The notes under the pieces are model-generated. The model was not told the origin of the DNA. It made no database searches and saw only the letters and a list, made by a program, of their open reading frames with translations. This document shows, piece by piece, positions 1 through 7,048 of a stretch of 21,879 nucleotides of DNA. Position numbers and translations under genes: made by a program. Positions within the stretch are counted from its first letter, which is position 1. Each line of letters opens with the position of its first letter. Origin of the DNA: an uncultured Bacilli bacterium (lineage in GTDB: Bacteria > Bacillota_I > Bacilli_A > RF39 > UBA660). Location: contig CALVUV010000007.1 in assembly GCA_944363685.1 (NCBI GenBank), forward strand, positions 1 through 21,879, written 5' to 3'.

Positions 1-174
1 GGGTTTTAAGGCTAATATGGGGGGTACTATTTTAATTGATTATGATTAAAAAATGATGTTTTTTGATAGTTTTTTAGTCAATTTAAGCCTCTTTTTTAAT
101 AAAAAATGCAATAAAGCAATATAAAAAGCTAATGCTTATCTGATTAAATTTCTATCTAAATGTATCTTGTTGTA

Positions 175-465
175 TTACATTTTTAAAATTATATTACCTT
201 CTTCATCAAAATAATATTCATCATCTTTTTTGAAATGTTCTTTATTATGACACTTAATACACAAAGCCTCTAGATTATCCCAGTTTAAAGTAATATCTGG
301 GTTATCTACGTTATCTATAGTTATATATTCTTTATGATGACAAATAGTTGCTGAGTTGTCACATCTTTCGCATATATAATACTTACTACTCATATATGCT
401 TCACTTGTATCTTTCCAAGCCTTACTATGATAAAACTTATCAACTTTAGGATTACTTCTTTGCAT
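175..465 (-). CDS. HNH endonuclease, terminase-associated type
   Basis: Small 96-residue HNH nuclease. A CxxC pair (C32, C35) is followed by the HH-K motif (H43-H44-K45) and by NWDNLEALCIKCHNKEH (61-77), which holds the second Cys pair, the conserved Asn and the last His of the HNH/zinc fold. Proteins of this size and motif usually lie directly before the terminase genes of Gram-positive phages and work with terminase in cutting DNA during packaging. Here it is the last gene of the minus-strand series before the window edge, so terminase would be expected just outside. Its start overlaps the end of the previous gene by 14 bp and has no clear Shine-Dalgarno, suggesting translational coupling. 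Confidence 0.9.
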   Translation of the reverse strand: MQRSNPKVDKFYHSKAWKDTSEAYMSSKYYICERCDNSATICHHKEYITIDNVDNPDITLNWDNLEALCIKCHNKEHFKKDDEYYFDEEGNIILKM

Positions 466-661
466 TCTTTTTAACTTTAGTAGATTTAATTGTTGCTTTC
501 TCTACTTCATTATCTAATGTAGCTGTCTCTACTACTTCTCTTACATAATTCTTTTCAAGAAGAACTTTAGCTCTTTCTTTAGAAACATTAAACACATCAT
601 TTATTTCTCTAATCTTATTAGACTCTAAGTCGTTAAACTTTATTGTAGCAATTACTTTCAC
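452..661 (-). CDS. Small phage protein with RAK-LL module and lysine-rich tail
   Basis: 69 residues, starting at GTG behind a strong GAGGAGGG site; the ATG two bases earlier is followed at once by a stop. Residues 1-45 (MKVIATIKF, then NDVFNVSKERAKVLLEKNYV) are a small beta-type module that phages often place alone or at the end of larger proteins. The rest is charged and lysine-rich. The same module appears at the C terminus of the glycosyltransferase at 1243-2385. It is the first gene after the putative late promoter, so it is probably expressed late with the HNH gene. Function unknown. Confidence 0.75.
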   Translation of the reverse strand: MKVIATIKFNDLESNKIREINDVFNVSKERAKVLLEKNYVREVVETATLDNEVEKATIKSTKVKKNAKK

Positions 662-702
662 ATTGATTCCCTCCTCGTTTTAAAACTACTATTACAAAAA
701 TA

Positions 703-726
703 AAAGAATATATTTCTATATTCTTT
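703..726 (-). other. AT-only hairpin in the late leader
   Basis: A perfect 9-bp inverted repeat (AAAGAATAT / ATATTCTTT, six-base loop), followed on the minus strand by TATTTTT. It lies in the 5' leader between the putative late promoter and the GTG start at 661. It has terminator shape but no GC pairs, so it would be a weak terminator or attenuator at most. Confidence 0.35.
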
Positions 727-766
727 GTGTGCAATTAATTAGTTTTTTAGCTAATCATCCAACTGC

Positions 767-801
767 ACTATAACACATTTTACTGGACATTGTCTGGACA
801 T
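767..801 (-). promoter_or_regulatory. Probable late promoter with tandem activator sites
   Basis: On the minus strand, directly after the stop codon of the ArpU-like gene, ATGTCCAG occurs twice with an 11-bp period (794-801 and 783-790), so both sites face the same side of the helix. A -10-like TATAGT follows at 772-767, and the second site sits near the -35 position. No good -35 hexamer is present, as expected for an activator-dependent promoter. Its position just after the late-regulator gene and before the HNH/terminase side supports a role as late promoter bound by the product of 803-1246. Confidence 0.6.
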
Positions 802-802
802 T

Positions 803-1246
803 TTAAATATTTTCTTTAATTTCTTCTTCTACTGATTTGTCTTCATTAATATCTTTTATTATTCTTTGTATTGTTTTTTCTGAACAGTCAAGTTTAGCAG
901 CAATATCAGCATGAGATAAACCATATATATATTTTGCCTTAAAGACTTTCTTTTCTGTTTCGTCCATTTCCTCTATACTTCTATCTATTTCATTAAAGTA
1001 ATCATTTATCATATCTAATTCTTTCTTTACTAGAGTTCTTTCTTTATCAAGTTCTTCTAATTCTGCGAAAGTTGCTGTAAACCTATCAGGATTCTTTTGG
1101 TTTTGTACTTTAACCTCATCAAATGTAAATCCATGTAATCCTAACTTTTCATCTATTTTTTGTTGTATTCTTTCGTTTAGAAGTTTATAAGTCTTTTCAT
1201 ATAATGTACGATCATTTTTTAATTTTCTTATAACACTATATTTCAT
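803..1246 (-). CDS. ArpU/RinA-type late transcription regulator (sigma region 4-like HTH)
   Basis: 147 residues. The N-terminal two thirds are charged and helical (repeated EL/KK, residues about 60-95). Residues 98-133 form a sigma-70 region-4-like helix-turn-helix (EKKVFKAKYIYGLSHADIAAKLDCSEKTIQRIIKDI read in parts), the usual C-terminal domain of ArpU/RinA late regulators of Gram-positive phages. These proteins switch on the packaging, structural and lysis genes. The gene overlaps the glycosyltransferase stop (ATGA at 1243-1246), so it is made at the end of the early transcript. The tandem ATGTCCAG sites right downstream are its likely target. Confidence 0.82.
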   Translation of the reverse strand: MKYSVIRKLKNDRTLYEKTYKLLNERIQQKIDEKLGLHGFTFDEVKVQNQKNPDRFTATFAELEELDKERTLVKKELDMINDYFNEIDRSIEEMDETEKKVFKAKYIYGLSHADIAAKLDCSEKTIQRIIKDINEDKSVEEEIKENI

Positions 1247-2385
1247 TTGCCCTCCTTAATCTTTTCCACCTTTACATATCCTGTATCTAATAATTCTCCA
1301 GCTCTATCTTGGTCATATAAATAATAAATATTATTTTTTCTTATTATAGCATTTCCTGCACCATTATGTTCAAATACATCATCAATTATAAGTTCTGGCC
1401 TTTTATCTATATAATCTTTTAAAGCTATAACTTTATATTTTATTTTAGGTATATATACTCTCTTATTGAATAACTTAGTCCAATCAGTAGTATTACCTTT
1501 TTCAATATAATTAAATTTATTAGGAATATTATTTACAATTTTTTCTATATCTAAATTAGATAAATCCATATTTAATAAATAACCATTAATACCGTCTTCA
1601 ATAGATTCATAACTACTCGGATAATTAGTAGAAATAACAGGTGTGCCATACTGCAAACATTCATTAACAAAGTAACAGTAACCTTCTGTATCTGATAGTT
1701 GCACTCCGTAATCTGCTTCAACTATATAATCAAATATATCATGTGATGGTTTCATATAAACTATCTCTTCCATATCAAAAGGTTTTTGTTGATATAGTTT
1801 TAAATCAGTAAAGATAATCCATCTAAATTTTATATTATGTTCTTTTAAAGCTTGAGCTAATTTTAACATTCTATCGTAGCCTTTTTCTTTTGAAACTCTA
1901 GTCGCTGATATTAGTTTTAATATGTGATGTGTTTCTTGTCTATCATCTAATATATTATAAATAGTTGTTACCTTTTCTTTAGGATAAAGTTTTTTAAAAA
2001 CTGATGTAACGTGTTTTCCTACTGCTACGTATTCAGTTGTTTTATGCCATTTTTCATAAACAAAGCCTGTTTCTTTAGCTCTTATATAATCAGCATGAAT
2101 CATTTGTATGTATCTACCAGTTCTTGCGATAACGTTTTCAGGATAACCGCCCCAAGCACTTGCTAAAAGGCAAATATCACATACATATCTTTTATTCTTA
2201 TTATATTTTTCAACCTCGATATTTAATTTCTGTAATCTTTTTATAGTATCTAAGTTTCCTTCTTTATATAGAAATAAAATATTATATTTATTTCGCATTT
2301 TTTTACAAAAGTTATAATCAAATGTATCTACTCCTCCAAATTGTAATGGATTTGTATGATAAAGTATTATCTTTTTTCTCTTCAT
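1243..2385 (-). CDS. Phage GT4-like glycosyltransferase with C-terminal phage module
   Basis: 380 residues. A Rossmann-type N-terminal half (KKIILYHTNPLQFGGVDTF) is followed by GT-B hallmarks: ATRVSKEKGYDR at 161-172 (the usual R-x-x-x-x-KG nucleotide-sugar region) and the E-x7-E motif at E234-E242 in EGYCYFVNE, then QYGTPVIST and SIEDGINGYL. This is the pattern of retaining family-4 transferases. From about 317 to 374 a different module follows (YKVIALKDYI, DDVFE, DRAGELLDTGYVKVE), related to the protein at 452-661. The acceptor is unknown: phage DNA, a virion protein or host wall polymer are all possible. It lies late in the early operon and overlaps the late regulator by four bases. Confidence 0.85.
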   Translation of the reverse strand: MKRKKIILYHTNPLQFGGVDTFDYNFCKKMRNKYNILFLYKEGNLDTIKRLQKLNIEVEKYNKNKRYVCDICLLASAWGGYPENVIARTGRYIQMIHADYIRAKETGFVYEKWHKTTEYVAVGKHVTSVFKKLYPKEKVTTIYNILDDRQETHHILKLISATRVSKEKGYDRMLKLAQALKEHNIKFRWIIFTDLKLYQQKPFDMEEIVYMKPSHDIFDYIVEADYGVQLSDTEGYCYFVNECLQYGTPVISTNYPSSYESIEDGINGYLLNMDLSNLDIEKIVNNIPNKFNYIEKGNTTDWTKLFNKRVYIPKIKYKVIALKDYIDKRPELIIDDVFEHNGAGNAIIRKNNIYYLYDQDRAGELLDTGYVKVEKIKEGK

Positions 2386-2435
2386 AGTACCTCCAAATAT
2401 ATAACTGGGTATTTCGTATCATATTACGGCTAATA

Positions 2436-2810
2436 TCAACATTTATTTTGTGTATTTAGTAAATAATTAACAGCTCTTACTAATTCATTTATTTTATTAA
2501 CTTCCTTATTTCCACTACTGTAATAGGTATAAAAATCCTTACCAGAAACATTTTTTATCTCTTTAATTTTAAGTTCTTCTATTTTATCTGGCATTTCAAG
2601 GCTTTCATTTATTTCAAATAAATAATCAGCACCCCATAACATTGAACTTCTAAACGTACCAGGAGATCAAAGCAAATCGTTGTCAGTGTATTTTAGTTTC
2701 GCCATTACATCATAACAACAACACTCTTCATTAACTCTTAAAACATTAATTTCTGTCCCTTCTTCTACTTCATTATTTTTAATCATTTGTAATAATTCTA
2801 TCCCTGTCAT
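2436..2810 (-). pseudogene. Small early phage gene broken by one in-frame TGA
   Basis: Reading from ATG at 2810 gives MTGIELLQMIKNNEVEEGTE and on to residue 47. Codon 48 is TGA (2669-2667). The same frame then continues without a break to the stop at 2436, giving SPGTFRSSMLWGADYLFEINE and a helical end (INELVRAVNYLL) typical of a family of about 120-residue early phage proteins. The full product would be 124 residues. The ATG at codon 57 has no ribosome binding site, so restart is unlikely. Other genes use TGG for Trp and TGA as stop, so this looks like a recent nonsense mutation or a sequence error. Readthrough of the TGA is the less likely alternative. Confidence 0.7.
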
Positions 2811-2812
2811 AA

Positions 2813-3130
2813 TTAATAATCACCTTCCTGCTTATCTGACAAATATATATAAATAGTACTATTATCGTCATTATATCTAATGTCAGTAACATAGCAATTA
2901 AGTATATTTTTTGAAAATATTTTCTCTAATAATCTAATTTTATCTTTACTTTTATCCCAAAAATCGTACATACCAAATTCAAACCATTCTTTATCAGAAT
3001 TTATAGAATCGCTATAAGGTAAATATATCCTTATAATTGTAGTGTCTTGATTCATTATACTAACATTATTGTTAGTATAAGCTCTAAAATTAAAACAATT
3101 AATAAACTGCTTAAATGGTATATTTTTCAT
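2813..3130 (-). CDS. Hypothetical early phage protein
   Basis: 105 residues with no domain I recognise. It is rich in aromatic residues and beta-prone segments (TTIIRIYLPYSD, NSTIYIYLSDKQ), with a helical stretch at about 60-75. The start is supported by GGAGGTGGATGA just before ATG; that site lies inside the last codons of the previous gene, so the two are translationally coupled. It is part of the tightly packed minus-strand early operon. Confidence 0.7.
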   Translation of the reverse strand: MKNIPFKQFINCFNFRAYTNNNVSIMNQDTTIIRIYLPYSDSINSDKEWFEFGMYDFWDKSKDKIRLLEKIFSKNILNCYVTDIRYNDDNSTIYIYLSDKQEGDY

Positions 3131-3402
3131 TCATCCACCTCCATTTCGCTTAACCAATTATATAAGTTTTCCCAAACTTCATAATCACACTTATCATCAG
3201 TTATAAATCCTTTATTTCTTCTTTCTAAATATTGTCCTAAATCTGACAACATCACTTGTTTCATACGACCATCTATAATATCTTTATTCTCTACAATAAA
3301 CTCTGATGTTTCAGCTGTTATATAAGTTCTTCTACCTAGTGCATACCTTAATGCTGATATAATCATATCCCTTAATACATAGTCTAATTTAAGTTCTATC
3401 AT
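3127..3402 (-). CDS. Conserved small phage protein (ALRYALGRRTYI family)
   Basis: 91 residues. The segment SALRYALGRRTYIT followed by a helical middle and an acidic, Trp-containing end (DKCDYEVWENLYNWLSEME) matches a widespread small protein of Gram-positive phages of unknown function, recalled from general knowledge. It is strongly acidic at the C terminus. A TAGGAGGAC site precedes ATG. The stop overlaps the start of the next gene. Confidence 0.75.
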   Translation of the reverse strand: MIELKLDYVLRDMIISALRYALGRRTYITAETSEFIVENKDIIDGRMKQVMLSDLGQYLERRNKGFITDDKCDYEVWENLYNWLSEMEVDE

Positions 3403-3413
3403 AAGTCCTCCTA

Positions 3414-3839
3414 TTAATCTTCACTTACAACCTCAATCTTTTCAATTGGAGCTTGCCCACACTTTCCTGTAGAGTATAATCCTACTCTTGTTCCATAACT
3501 GACTTTGACCTCTTTACCAATTAAACTCTTTGCTTGTTCTGATAATTCCTTGTCCTCTATACATAGTTTTTCCTGTGTTGTTTCACTTGTTTTTACATAA
3601 ACAGCTGTTGTTCCAAAAAAGTTTTTATCAACACTTGTTATAGTACCTATTGTTGAACCTGCTCCATTATCAAGAACAATAAACGGTAAAGCAAACATAC
3701 TAGAAATAAATATTGCCATGAATAACATACCAAATCCAAGGCCTATTTCCCCATCTACCCAAGCTAAAATCGAAATGACTATTCCCCCTACTAAAGTAAT
3801 TATTACCAGTATTATTAAAATTATATCTAACCAATTCAT
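3414..3839 (-). CDS. Membrane protein with C-terminal beta domain
   Basis: 141 residues. Two hydrophobic helices (about 5-27 and 32-55) lead into a soluble domain starting GTITSVDKNFFGTTAVYVKT and ending VSYGTRVGLYSTGKCGQAPIEKIE, with two cysteines. Related proteins occur in early operons of many Gram-positive phages. The soluble part looks like a small beta barrel. A function at the membrane (exclusion, envelope change) is possible but not shown. An AAAGGAGAT site precedes ATG. Confidence 0.75.
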   Translation of the reverse strand: MNWLDIILIILVIITLVGGIVISILAWVDGEIGLGFGMLFMAIFISSMFALPFIVLDNGAGSTIGTITSVDKNFFGTTAVYVKTSETTQEKLCIEDKELSEQAKSLIGKEVKVSYGTRVGLYSTGKCGQAPIEKIEVVSED

Positions 3840-4088
3840 TTATTTATCTCCTTTATTATCTAATATTTTTAACATTTCTTTTTGAAAATCTGCGTCTAAT
3901 ACTTCGCCCCAACAATAAAGTTTATCTGTAGCTTTAGCAATAATATCTTTTAATCTAATAAGTTCATTGTATAAACTTATCTCTTGTTTAAGAATATTGC
4001 TATATTCTGTCTTATGTCTGATATTACGTTCTGCTAACATTTTAAATTCTAAATATTCTCTTATCTTATTTAACTCTTCATCAGTCAT
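3840..4088 (-). CDS. Hypothetical helical early protein
   Basis: 82 residues, almost wholly helical and charged (EELNKIREYLEFKMLAERN, KQEISLYNELIRLKDIIAKA). No catalytic motif is visible; a small coiled-coil adaptor is possible. AAGAGG lies ahead of the ATG, and its stop abuts the next start. Confidence 0.65.
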   Translation of the reverse strand: MTDEELNKIREYLEFKMLAERNIRHKTEYSNILKQEISLYNELIRLKDIIAKATDKLYCWGEVLDADFQKEMLKILDNKGDK

Positions 4089-4467
4089 TATTAATACCTC
4101 TTACTTTATCTAGAACTTCATTTAATGTTTTTTCAATAGGCTGCTCATCAGCATTAAATTCTGCATATGTTTCTAACCACTCTATCAAATCTTCCTTTTC
4201 TTGTTTATAGCAATGTAGTGCGTCTTCTAAAGAAACAATTTTAAGATTTGCATCACTAAGTTCTTTCTTTAAAGGTGTATCAATGTCATAGTCTGTGATT
4301 ACTTTGTTAGCGACAATATGAGATAGTTCCTTATTTTCTTTTTGTAAGTCTTTTATATATTTCCATAAAATCTTTTGGTCTTTGTAAGAAAATTCACTAA
4401 TATAATCATCATGTGGTTCTAAAGAAGTTGTTTCTAAATAATTTAAAATATCTTCTAGTTCACTCAT
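4081..4467 (-). CDS. Helical phage protein with EWLE-EVL C-terminal motif
   Basis: I place the start at ATG 4467 (MSELEDILNYL), because the upstream ATG at 4476 touches the GAGGAG site whereas this one has normal spacing. About 128 residues, mostly coiled coil (residues 40-85). The end (EKEDLIEWLETYAEF, then KTLNEVLDKV) resembles the C terminus of the gene at 7041-7400, so the two share a module often seen in small phage proteins that carry a long helix. Function unknown. Confidence 0.68.
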   Translation of the reverse strand: MSELEDILNYLETTSLEPHDDYISEFSYKDQKILWKYIKDLQKENKELSHIVANKVITDYDIDTPLKKELSDANLKIVSLEDALHCYKQEKEDLIEWLETYAEFNADEQPIEKTLNEVLDKVRGINND

Positions 4468-4469
4468 TA

Positions 4470-4742
4470 CTACCATCTCCTCTTCCTAAACTGTTTAGTA
4501 ATTCTAACTTCATCTTGGTTACTTAAGTATCTTTTGAAATCCTCATAATCTGCTAAGTTGCCTAAATATAAGAGTGCTGGAAATTCTATATTATCCTCTT
4601 CATTGACTTCTATAGCCATAACTACCTCTTTTGTTTTTTGTTCTAGTAATAGCCAGTCAAGGCAGAATATCGTTTCATCAGGTTCATAAGTACCTAAATC
4701 AGTTTGGCCACCTGTACCAAATACATAGATTCTATATTTCAT
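4470..4742 (-). CDS. Hypothetical early protein
   Basis: 90 residues, beginning MKYRIYVFGTGGQTDLGTYE and ending in a basic tail (KQFRKRRW). It shows mixed alpha/beta character and no motif I can assign. The RBS is AAGAGAG, weaker than its neighbours. Confidence 0.65.
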   Translation of the reverse strand: MKYRIYVFGTGGQTDLGTYEPDETIFCLDWLLLEQKTKEVVMAIEVNEEDNIEFPALLYLGNLADYEDFKRYLSNQDEVRITKQFRKRRW

Positions 4743-4757
4743 TTGTTCTCTCTTTCT

Positions 4758-5015
4758 TTAAAATATCGGTTTTCCTATATATTCCATGTTAAAACGATTA
4801 CTAAAATACATATCAACTATCGTTATAACATCGTCAGTTTTTATATTATAAAACTCTTTAAAGTTTTGTATTTCTTCTAATAATTCTTTTGGCTTATTTT
4901 TTTCTTTAATGGATACTACTTTACCATTTTCATAAATTATATTTACTTTTATCAATCCATAGAATTTTATATTAAAATCTTTACTATAATCTTTACTAAA
5001 GGTTACATTTATCAT
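4758..5015 (-). CDS. Hypothetical early protein
   Basis: 85 residues, rich in Lys, Ile and Tyr (NVTFSKDYSKDFNIKFYGLIK, read in parts), probably a small beta-rich protein. It is coupled to the previous gene by a TAATG overlap at 5015-5017 and preceded by AGAGGTGG. Not recognised. Confidence 0.65.
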   Translation of the reverse strand: MINVTFSKDYSKDFNIKFYGLIKVNIIYENGKVVSIKEKNKPKELLEEIQNFKEFYNIKTDDVITIVDMYFSNRFNMEYIGKPIF

Positions 5016-5218
5016 TATTCCACCTCTTTCTTAACAAGATTTAATTGTATTAAATCAAAAAGTACACATACACTATCTCCAGTCAAATCTATAGGGATAA
5101 ATATTCTTTTAGAATTAACACCAACATATAAAGAGTCTTTTCTATACCTTAATGGAGTATCTTTTTTAAACCCTAATTGTTCTAATGTATCGAAATTTCC
5201 TGTATATATTAATTTCAT
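5015..5218 (-). CDS. Small phage protein, LEQLGFK family (paralogue of 5782-6099)
   Basis: 67 residues from the second of two adjacent ATGs; the first (5221) is too close to the GAGGTGG site. The pattern LEQLGFKKD... LRYRK... RIFIP... LFDLIQLNLVKKEVE matches LEKFGFKP... LLYDLIKADLVEKVE of the gene at 5782-6099, so the two are paralogues of a common small phage family of unknown role. Coupled to its neighbours by stop-start overlaps. Confidence 0.7.
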   Translation of the reverse strand: MKLIYTGNFDTLEQLGFKKDTPLRYRKDSLYVGVNSKRIFIPIDLTGDSVCVLFDLIQLNLVKKEVE

Positions 5219-5592
5219 CATTCCACCTCATACTTTACTAAATAAAACATCTCTTTGGTTACTACTGATTTAATCTCTTCTTTTAAATATCCATATCTAT
5301 ACTCGCTATCTGTATATATCCAAGTTTTACCATTTTCATCTTGTTTTATATCGCATACAGGACTACCATTGACGTAATCTCCCTTTGTTATTAAGTCGGT
5401 AATGTCATCACTTGCTTTATCGACATCTTCTTCGCTTAATTTATATTGTAAATCCCCATATCCATCAATAATATAATCATCAATCCAAAACTTATTATCA
5501 TCTTCATCAATTTCTTCTATTTTTCTTATAGCAACCATATTACAAAAGTCGTTTAATTTTGTTCTTATATACATACCTTCTTTTAATTCCAT
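5218..5592 (-). CDS. Small phage protein with SH3-like character
   Basis: 124 residues starting MELKEGMYIRTKLNDFCNMV, with alternating short strands (IRKIEEIDEDD, FWIDDYII, KTWIYTDSEYRYGYLKEEI). This KxGMYIRTK-type opening is common among small beta proteins in phage early regions. Two acidic inserts are present. The start lies inside a 22-bp direct repeat (5590-5611) that also carries its AGAGGAT site. Confidence 0.7.
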   Translation of the reverse strand: MELKEGMYIRTKLNDFCNMVAIRKIEEIDEDDNKFWIDDYIIDGYGDLQYKLSEEDVDKASDDITDLITKGDYVNGSPVCDIKQDENGKTWIYTDSEYRYGYLKEEIKSVVTKEMFYLVKYEVE

Positions 5593-5611
5593 TACTTATC
5601 CTCTACTTTCT
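5590..5611. repeat. 22-bp direct repeat, copy 1
   Basis: Identical to 5780-5801 over 22 bp. It contains the ribosome binding site and start of the gene at 5218-5592, and the stop codon of the 59-residue gene between the copies. The two copies are read in different frames upstream, so the identity is not simple protein conservation. Confidence 0.85.
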
Positions 5612-5782
5612 ATCCCACTTTTTAAGAACACAACCATCTACTGTTATTATTTTAAAAGTTCTTCTATCTACAAAATTAGGATTTAATTCTTTCAATTCTT
5701 CTACGAAGCTTTCTAAATCTTCCCACATTCCACGCAAGAGTAATCTATCGTCTTTATATAAATAACCTGTTACAGTGTACAT
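5603..5782 (-). CDS. 59-residue hypothetical protein between direct repeats
   Basis: From ATG 5782 (overlapping the previous TAA as TAATG, with AGAGGAT upstream) to TAG 5605-5603. The product begins MYTVTGYLYKDDRLLLRGMW and ends CVLKKWDRK. It has a beta-alpha-beta look: a strand, a helix (EDLESFVEELKELN), then a strand (TFKIITVDG). It fills the only gap in this part of the operon and has normal codon use. The flanking 22-bp repeats suggest it is a cassette that can be gained or lost by recombination. Confidence 0.75.
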   Translation of the reverse strand: MYTVTGYLYKDDRLLLRGMWEDLESFVEELKELNPNFVDRRTFKIITVDGCVLKKWDRK

Positions 5783-5801
5783 TACTTATCCTCTACTTTC
5801 T
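5780..5801. repeat. 22-bp direct repeat, copy 2
   Basis: Second copy of the repeat at 5590-5611. Here it encodes the last residues EKVEDK and stop of the gene at 5782-6099, plus the RBS and start of the 59-residue gene. Confidence 0.85.
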
Positions 5802-6099
5802 CTACTAGATCTGCTTTGATTAAGTCATATAATAAATCGACATCTACATAATTGTCATCTTCAAATACAAATGTTTTTCTATTTACTCTATTAAGAATTA
5901 GTCTATCTACTATATTCAAAGTTGCATTGATTTTTTTCTTTCTAAATATACAATATCCAAATCTCGGTTGATATTTTGAACTATGATAACTTTCTATTGA
6001 AGTTTTTCCTGTTCTTTCATCAGTCATTATATATCTAGGTTTAAAACCAAACTTTTCTAATTCTTTTAAATCAACATTATCTTTTATACGAAGTGCCAT
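5782..6099 (-). CDS. Small phage protein, LEKFGFK family
   Basis: 105 residues from ATG 6099, chosen because TGGAGGTGG sits at proper distance; longer frames start inside the homing endonuclease gene. The pattern LKELEKFGFKPRYIM... FRKKK... LLYDLIKADLVEKVED marks the same family as 5015-5218, with an extra central part. Its first 16 bases and its RBS lie within the end of the HNH homing endonuclease gene, so its translation depends on sequence supplied by that selfish element. Confidence 0.72.
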   Translation of the reverse strand: MALRIKDNVDLKELEKFGFKPRYIMTDERTGKTSIESYHSSKYQPRFGYCIFRKKKINATLNIVDRLILNRVNRKTFVFEDDNYVDVDLLYDLIKADLVEKVEDK

Positions 6100-6635
6100 A
6101 TAAATCCACCTCCAGTTTTTCTTTTCCCGTTTGCACAATAACTAATGCTTGTTATAGCTATTCCAGTTTTCCTACTTGCTTCGCTTATACTTTCATATAT
6201 TTCTAATAAATTATTTTTCCTATCATAATTTGCTACTTTCTTTTTAGTCACTTTATTTGCTAATACATGATATTTACTTAAATTATTTTTTATTGCATTT
6301 TCTCTATTTATCTTTCTTACCTTCTCAAATAGCCCTATACTTACTGCTTTTTGCATATTTTCTTTTGCAGTAACCATTTCGAGATTTTCTAATCTATTAT
6401 CAGTTTTTATTCCGTTTATATGATTTACTTGTAAATTTTCAGAATAATCTTTTAAATATGCTTGTGCCACTAATCTATGCACACTAAACATTTTCTTATG
6501 TTTATTTTTTTGTAGTGTAACTTTACAATATCCATATTTATTAATTGAATGCTTAAGATATTTATGCTTTCTAATGCTAAATACATTGCCTTTTTTGTCT
6601 ATTGTATAATCTTCAAAATCTTTAATCTTTAACAT
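6084..6635 (-). CDS. NUMOD4-HNH homing endonuclease
   Basis: 183 residues from ATG 6635 (GAGG six bases upstream). Domains in order: a NUMOD4-like start (DFEDYTIDKKGNVFSIRK); an HNH core (SVHRLVAQAYL, then NLQVNHINGIKTDNRLENLEMVT, read in parts, with the conserved VNH-G-K-DN-LENLE series); and a C-terminal NUMOD1 DNA-binding part (SISEASRKTGIAITSIS, then GGGFIW). These are free-standing selfish endonucleases that cut a phage or host target lacking the insert and spread by repair. It sits between two ordinary small genes in the same strand and overlaps both. No intron or split host gene is seen around it. Confidence 0.9.
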   Translation of the reverse strand: MLKIKDFEDYTIDKKGNVFSIRKHKYLKHSINKYGYCKVTLQKNKHKKMFSVHRLVAQAYLKDYSENLQVNHINGIKTDNRLENLEMVTAKENMQKAVSIGLFEKVRKINRENAIKNNLSKYHVLANKVTKKKVANYDRKNNLLEIYESISEASRKTGIAITSISYCANGKRKTGGGFIWHFV

Positions 6636-6828
6636 TTTCTGCCTCGCTTTCATCAATACTTGGTAATAATATATCTAAATAGAAATCAACATTTCCTTTT
6701 AACTCTTCATCTGTCAACTTTTTATCAACTTCTGCATGAAATACCATTTCGCCATCCTTACATACCATTACATGATTATTACTAGCTTGAGATACTATAC
6801 AATCTCTATACTTTATCTCTCTATTCAT
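6622..6828 (-). CDS. Hypothetical early protein
   Basis: 68 residues, MNREIKYRDCIVSQASNNHV onwards, acidic end (SIDESEAENVKD). The opening has two short beta strands with a polar turn. Unrecognised. The last codons overlap the start of the homing endonuclease, whose RBS is inside this gene. Confidence 0.65.
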   Translation of the reverse strand: MNREIKYRDCIVSQASNNHVMVCKDGEMVFHAEVDKKLTDEELKGNVDFYLDILLPSIDESEAENVKD

Positions 6829-7048
6829 CCTTAATATTCTCCCAAGTTTTTAATAGTTTTTTTCTTAACGTAAATGTATCGTCATTTAAGTTGGTAAGGA
6901 TAGCAGCCATAAACTTGCATTTATGTACATCATCTAACTCATGATTGTATATTTTAGTATCTCTAATTAGTGCGTACATACATAATTCTAATAATCTATT
7001 TTTAATTTGAATTAAGTCTTCTACTTCTTCTAATGCTCTATTATTCAT
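6821..7048 (-). CDS. Hypothetical helical early protein
   Basis: 75 residues, mainly helical (ALEEVEDLIQIKNRLLELCMYALIRD). TAGGAGGG precedes ATG. Its opening resembles that of 7403-7639 (EQLFKIQNRLNKNMYHLF), perhaps a distant relation. Function unknown. Confidence 0.65.
   Translation of the reverse strand: MNNRALEEVEDLIQIKNRLLELCMYALIRDTKIYNHELDDVHKCKFMAAILTNLNDDTFTLRKKLLKTWENIKDE

Noticed and set aside
2..49. Possible C-terminal end of a plus-strand gene (reading GFKANMGGTILIDYD)
   Set aside because: Only 15 codons are visible, the surrounding genes are all on the minus strand, and a frame this short is open by chance in AT-rich DNA. The rest of 1-174 shows no gene and only a weak 4-bp hairpin with a U-tract on the minus strand (about 121-135).
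2667..2669. TGA read as tryptophan (alternative code)
   Set aside because: TGG is used for Trp throughout integrase and helicase, and several genes end in TGA exactly at normal overlaps (ATGA), so the standard code fits.
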